Shown: positions 60,984 to 64,000 of the stretch, piece by piece | How positions within the stretch are numbered: the stretch's first letter is position 1 | Layout: each line of letters begins with the position of its first letter | Source of the DNA: Oxalicibacterium faecigallinarum | GTDB lineage: Bacteria > Pseudomonadota > Gammaproteobacteria > Burkholderiales > Burkholderiaceae_D | Length of the DNA: 64,000 nucleotides | Assembly: GCF_014635705.1 (NCBI RefSeq) | Contig: NZ_BMDI01000001.1 | Location: forward strand, 450,008-514,007 | Direction: 5' to 3' | Position numbers and translations under genes: made by a program | The notes under the pieces: model-generated | What the model was told of the DNA's origin: nothing | Seen by the model: the letters and a program-made list of their open reading frames with translations, nothing else | The model's database searches: none

Positions 60984-61769
60984 ATGGCAATTCACCAGAC
61001 AGCGCTGGTTGACCCTGCTGCGAATATTGATCCGTCTGTCGAGATCGGTGCCTATTCGGTTATCGGTCCTAATGTCAGAATCGGGGCAGATACCACGATT
61101 GGCCCGCACGTCGTGATTGAAGGCCATACGACAATCGGAAGCGGCAATCATATTTTTCAGTTTGCTTCAATTGGTGCCGCGCCACAGGATAAAAAATATG
61201 CCGGTGAGCCGACCCAACTGAGTATCGGTGACAACAACACCATTCGGGAGTTTGTCACAATCAATCTGGGCACGGTGCAGGATGGTGGTATTACGCGTCT
61301 TGGCAGCAATAACTGGATCATGGCGTATGTGCATATCGCGCATGACTGTCAGCTTGGTGACAACATTATCTTGGCCAATAACGCAACGCTTGCTGGCCAC
61401 GTGCATCTGGAAGACTGGGTGTTTCTGGGCGGCTTCACATCCGTGCATCAGTTCTGTCGTATCGGTGCGCATGCGATGACCGCATTTACTGCTGCCGTCA
61501 GTCAGGACGTCCCTCCATTTGTGACTGCTGCAGGTAATCGTGCTGCGCCAGCCGGTATCAATAGCGAAGGCTTGAAGCGCCGTGGCTTTAGTAGCGACCA
61601 GATCGCGGCAATCAAGCGCGGTTATCGCATTGTCTATCGTTCAGGCCAACCTCTGGAAGAAGCCAAGGCTTCCTTGCAGCAGGAAGAACAGAACTCGCCA
61701 GCGGCAGCACCGTACCTCAAACAGTTGCGCGAATTCATCGACGCCTCTCCTCGTGGCATCATCCGCTAG
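60984..61769 (+). CDS. lpxA: UDP-N-acetylglucosamine acyltransferase LpxA
   Basis: First enzyme of lipid A synthesis; acylates UDP-GlcNAc with a 3-hydroxyacyl group from ACP. The 261-residue protein has hexapeptide repeats (VEIGAYSVIGPNVRIGADT, TIGPHVVIEGHTTIG), the catalytic His in VHIAHDCQLGDN and the C-terminal helical domain. The 3' end is overlapped by the proposed lpxB start by 17 nt. Confidence 0.97.
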   Translation: MAIHQTALVDPAANIDPSVEIGAYSVIGPNVRIGADTTIGPHVVIEGHTTIGSGNHIFQFASIGAAPQDKKYAGEPTQLSIGDNNTIREFVTINLGTVQDGGITRLGSNNWIMAYVHIAHDCQLGDNIILANNATLAGHVHLEDWVFLGGFTSVHQFCRIGAHAMTAFTAAVSQDVPPFVTAAGNRAAPAGINSEGLKRRGFSSDQIAAIKRGYRIVYRSGQPLEEAKASLQQEEQNSPAAAPYLKQLREFIDASPRGIIR

Positions 61770-62931
61770 TCTGGCTGGGCGACATACCATCGCCATGGTC
61801 GCCGGTGAAACTTCCGGCGATCTGCTTGCCAGCCGTCTTCTTTCCGGTTTGCGATCTCAATTACCCGATGCACACATGCATGGCATTGGTGGTCCGCACA
61901 TGGCCGAGTATGGTTTCGTCAGTGATTTTCCAATGGAAAAGCTGTCAGTGCGTGGCTTGTTTGAGGTACTCGCGCATTACCGTGAAATCAAAGGGATTCA
62001 AAACGATTTACGGGATCAGTTGCTGCAGGCACGTCCGGCGGTATTTGTGGGTGTCGATGCGCCGGATTTCAATCTCGGGTTGGAGGCGCAGCTCAAACAT
62101 GCCGGGATCCCGACCGTGCATTTCATCGGTCCGTCGATCTGGGCATGGCGTGGTGGACGCATCAAGAAAATTCAGCGCTCCGTTTCGCACATGCTGGTGA
62201 TTTTTCCGTTCGAGGAAGAAATCTATCGGCAGGCAGGTGTGCCTGCGACCTATGTCGGTCATCCCTTGGCGCAAGTGATCCCGATGGAGCCGGATCAGGT
62301 TACGGCAAGAAATGTACTTGGCCTGAAGCAGGATAATCGTGTGGTTGCGATTCTGCCTGGCAGTCGCATGTCTGAGCTCAAGTACAATGCAACCGCTTTT
62401 GTTGGTGCGGCAAAATTATTATTGCAACGCGATCCGGATCTGCAGTTTGTGGCGCCGATGGCGGGTGAGACACGTCATCGTTATTTCCGCGAGTTGATTG
62501 CACAGGCGGGATTGCAAGATGTACCTTTGCTGGTCACCGATGGGCAGTCGCATCAGGCGCTGGCGGCAGCGGATGCAGTACTGGTTGCATCCGGAACGGC
62601 CTCGCTCGAAGTCGCCTTGTTCAAGAAGCCAATGGTGATTGCCTACAAGATGATGCGTGCGTCCTGGCATGTGTTGAAACACATGGGTTATCAACCCTGG
62701 ATCGGATTGCCGAATATTCTGGCGCGTGAGTTTTTGGTCCCCGAGCTGTTGCAAGATGCAGCAACGCCGCAGGCACTTGCAGATGCAGTCTGGCTCCAAC
62801 TGGAAGATCAGCCGCATCGTGCACGTCTGCATGAACGTTTTGTTGCGATGCATCACAGTTTGCTGCGTGATACGGCAACGGAAAGTGCGCAAGCCGTCAT
62901 GCAGGTGATTACCGATAGTAAAGCGTCCTGA
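61753..62931 (+). CDS. lpxB: Lipid-A-disaccharide synthase LpxB
   Basis: GT19 glycosyltransferase that condenses lipid X with UDP-diacylglucosamine. The 392-residue form begins at GTG 61753 within lpxA and leads into [19 protein letters not shown], matching the E. coli opening; ATG 61795 would remove the first beta strand. Further motifs: [40 protein letters not shown] and [13 protein letters not shown]. The overlap predicts translational coupling with lpxA. Confidence 0.95.
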   Translation: MASSASLAGRHTIAMVAGETSGDLLASRLLSGLRSQLPDAHMHGIGGPHMAEYGFVSDFPMEKLSVRGLFEVLAHYREIKGIQNDLRDQLLQARPAVFVGVDAPDFNLGLEAQLKHAGIPTVHFIGPSIWAWRGGRIKKIQRSVSHMLVIFPFEEEIYRQAGVPATYVGHPLAQVIPMEPDQVTARNVLGLKQDNRVVAILPGSRMSELKYNATAFVGAAKLLLQRDPDLQFVAPMAGETRHRYFRELIAQAGLQDVPLLVTDGQSHQALAAADAVLVASGTASLEVALFKKPMVIAYKMMRASWHVLKHMGYQPWIGLPNILAREFLVPELLQDAATPQALADAVWLQLEDQPHRARLHERFVAMHHSLLRDTATESAQAVMQVITDSKAS

Positions 62932-62944
62932 TCAATTTGTTGCC

Positions 62945-63583
62945 ATGAAAAAAAGCGAAGCCAGTCTGTCTTTATTCGATGCGTTTGAAGACGACATCAT
63001 CTGCGGCGTGGACGAAGCGGGTCGTGGTCCGCTCGCAGGGCCCGTGTTTGCGGCAGCCGTGATTCTCGATCCTGCAAAGCCTATCGCTGGTTTGCGTGAT
63101 TCCAAGAAGTTGAGTGAAGCACGACGCGATGCGCTCGCCGAACTGATCAAGTCTCACGCCTTGGCATGGTCGATAGCGCAGTGCTCCGAACAGGAAATCG
63201 ATACTCACAATATTCTGCAAGCCAGCATGCTGGCCATGCGTCGGGCAGTTGAATCCTTGTCGGTCAAGCCAACGCTTGCCTTGATTGATGGTAATCGTTG
63301 CCCCGTGATGACGGTGCGTTCGGAAGCCATTATCAAAGGTGACGACAAGGTGGAAGCGATTTCTGCCGCCTCCATTCTGGCTAAGACGGCGCGTGATGCC
63401 GCGTTGTGCGAGTTACATGTGCAGTATCCGCATTACGCGTTTGATCAACACAAAGGCTATCCAACGGCACTGCATCTGGAACGTTTGCGTCTGCATGGTA
63501 TTTCGCCCGTACATCGTACCTCGTATGCACCAGTGCGCGCATTGATGCAAGAGACAATGACAGCCTACGTCAAGAGCGTGTGA
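62945..63583 (+). CDS. rnhB: Ribonuclease HII
   Basis: Removes ribonucleotides embedded in DNA and RNA primers. The 212-residue enzyme has the acidic active site in [16 protein letters not shown] (Asp, Glu), LIDGNRCP (Asp) and [12 protein letters not shown] (Asp). A short N-terminal tail ([13 protein letters not shown]) resembles a clamp-binding QxxLF-like stretch but is not a clear match. Last complete gene of the conserved cluster. Confidence 0.95.
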   Translation: MKKSEASLSLFDAFEDDIICGVDEAGRGPLAGPVFAAAVILDPAKPIAGLRDSKKLSEARRDALAELIKSHALAWSIAQCSEQEIDTHNILQASMLAMRRAVESLSVKPTLALIDGNRCPVMTVRSEAIIKGDDKVEAISAASILAKTARDAALCELHVQYPHYAFDQHKGYPTALHLERLRLHGISPVHRTSYAPVRALMQETMTAYVKSV

Positions 63584-63585
63584 CG

Positions 63586-64000
63586 ATGCATGTCATTACC
63601 TCGCGTGATAATGCGCACTACAAGGAGCTGAAGCAACTGGCGACCAGTGCGCAGGCACGTCGCAAAGCAGGGCAGTCGATTCTGGACGGCGTACACCTGT
63701 GTAAAACCTGGCTGCAAGAACTCGGTATGCCATTGTTATGTGTGGTTGGCGAGAGCGCACTGCAGAATGCGGAAGTACGGGATGTGGTGCAGCAATGCGA
63801 GCAAAGTGACGTGCGTATCATCAATGTGCCGGACGCTTTGTATGCGCCTTTGAGTCAGGTTGAAAATGGCATTGATCTTCTCTTTCTGGTAAAGACACCT
63901 GCGCCGACCATGCCCTCCCAATTGGCGCTTTCGGCGGTGTTGCTGGATCAGGTGCAAGATCCGGGCAATCTTGGTTCCATCATGCGCAGCGCAGCGGCTG
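63586..64000 (+). CDS. SpoU/TrmH-family RNA 2'-O-methyltransferase (5' part only)
   Basis: An ATG at 63586, 2 nt after the rnhB stop, opens a frame that is still open at the window edge (138 codons). It begins HVITSRDNAHYKELKQLATS and RRKAGQSILDGVHLCKTWL, the RlmB/TsnR-type substrate-binding domain, and reaches LDQVQDPGNLGSIMRSAAA, motif 1 of SPOUT methyltransferases. The enzyme methylates a ribose in rRNA or tRNA; target unknown. Truncated only by the window edge. Confidence 0.9.
   Translation, partial: MHVITSRDNAHYKELKQLATSAQARRKAGQSILDGVHLCKTWLQELGMPLLCVVGESALQNAEVRDVVQQCEQSDVRIINVPDALYAPLSQVENGIDLLFLVKTPAPTMPSQLALSAVLLDQVQDPGNLGSIMRSAAA

Overview
The window is chromosomal DNA of a betaproteobacterium of the order Burkholderiales, most likely family Oxalobacteraceae (a Herminiimonas-like organism). 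This rests on protein similarity recalled from memory, the mid-50s G+C estimated by eye, a PhaR-type PHA regulator, a short Burkholderiales-type two-helix membrane protein, and the gene order rpsB-tsf-pyrH-frr-uppS-cdsA-dxr-rseP-bamA-skp-lpxD-fabZ-lpxA-lpxB-rnhB. No database search was possible. Apart from the two genes cut by the window ends, no gene looks broken. I saw no tRNA, rRNA, insertion sequence, prophage or CRISPR array.

Region 1 (1-17.8 kb) is the accessory part and concerns the biofilm matrix. It opens with the 3' end of a large RTX-like repeat protein, probably a type I-secreted adhesin. A 0.7-kb AT-rich regulatory gap follows. Then comes a nine-gene Wss-type cellulose operon: bcsQ (with a fused N-terminal BcsR/BcsP-like motif), bcsA, bcsB, bcsZ, bcsC, and four acetylation genes (SGNH protein WssF, AlgF-like WssG, AlgI-like WssH, AlgJ/AlgX-like WssI). 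BcsA carries the glycosyltransferase and c-di-GMP-binding PilZ motifs, BcsB and BcsC carry the chain through the envelope, BcsZ trims it, and WssF-I are predicted to O-acetylate it. A long hairpin terminator closes the operon.

Region 2 (17.8-24.6 kb) holds housekeeping genes: bamD facing away from rluD-pgeF, a small membrane protein, phaR, rimO with a coupled secreted protein of unknown function, and metC. Region 3 (24.6-27.9 kb) is an EhuBCDA-like polar amino-acid/ectoine ABC importer with a consensus promoter and a GC-rich leader hairpin. Region 4 (27.9-36.7 kb, minus strand) holds a DUF2520 protein, a YheS-type ABC-F ATPase, prmB, and the lysine/diaminopimelate genes dapE, dapD and dapC, with yffB and pilU between them.

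Region 5 (36.9-44.4 kb) is smc-zipA-ligA-def (chromosome organisation, division, DNA ligation, N-terminal deformylation). Region 6 (44.5-48.7 kb, minus) is a RluF-like pseudouridine synthase, glnD and map. Region 7 (48.8-64 kb) is the conserved translation, isoprenoid, phospholipid and outer-membrane cluster from rpsB to rnhB, ending in a SpoU/TrmH-type RNA methyltransferase cut by the window end.

The most notable signals are the BcsR-BcsQ fusion heading an acetylated-cellulose operon beside an RTX adhesin, a WssF with no room for a signal peptide, repeated 11-mers upstream of the operon, and several perfect inverted repeats in promoters and leaders (ABC-F gene, ehu operon, rpsB, tsf, pyrH).
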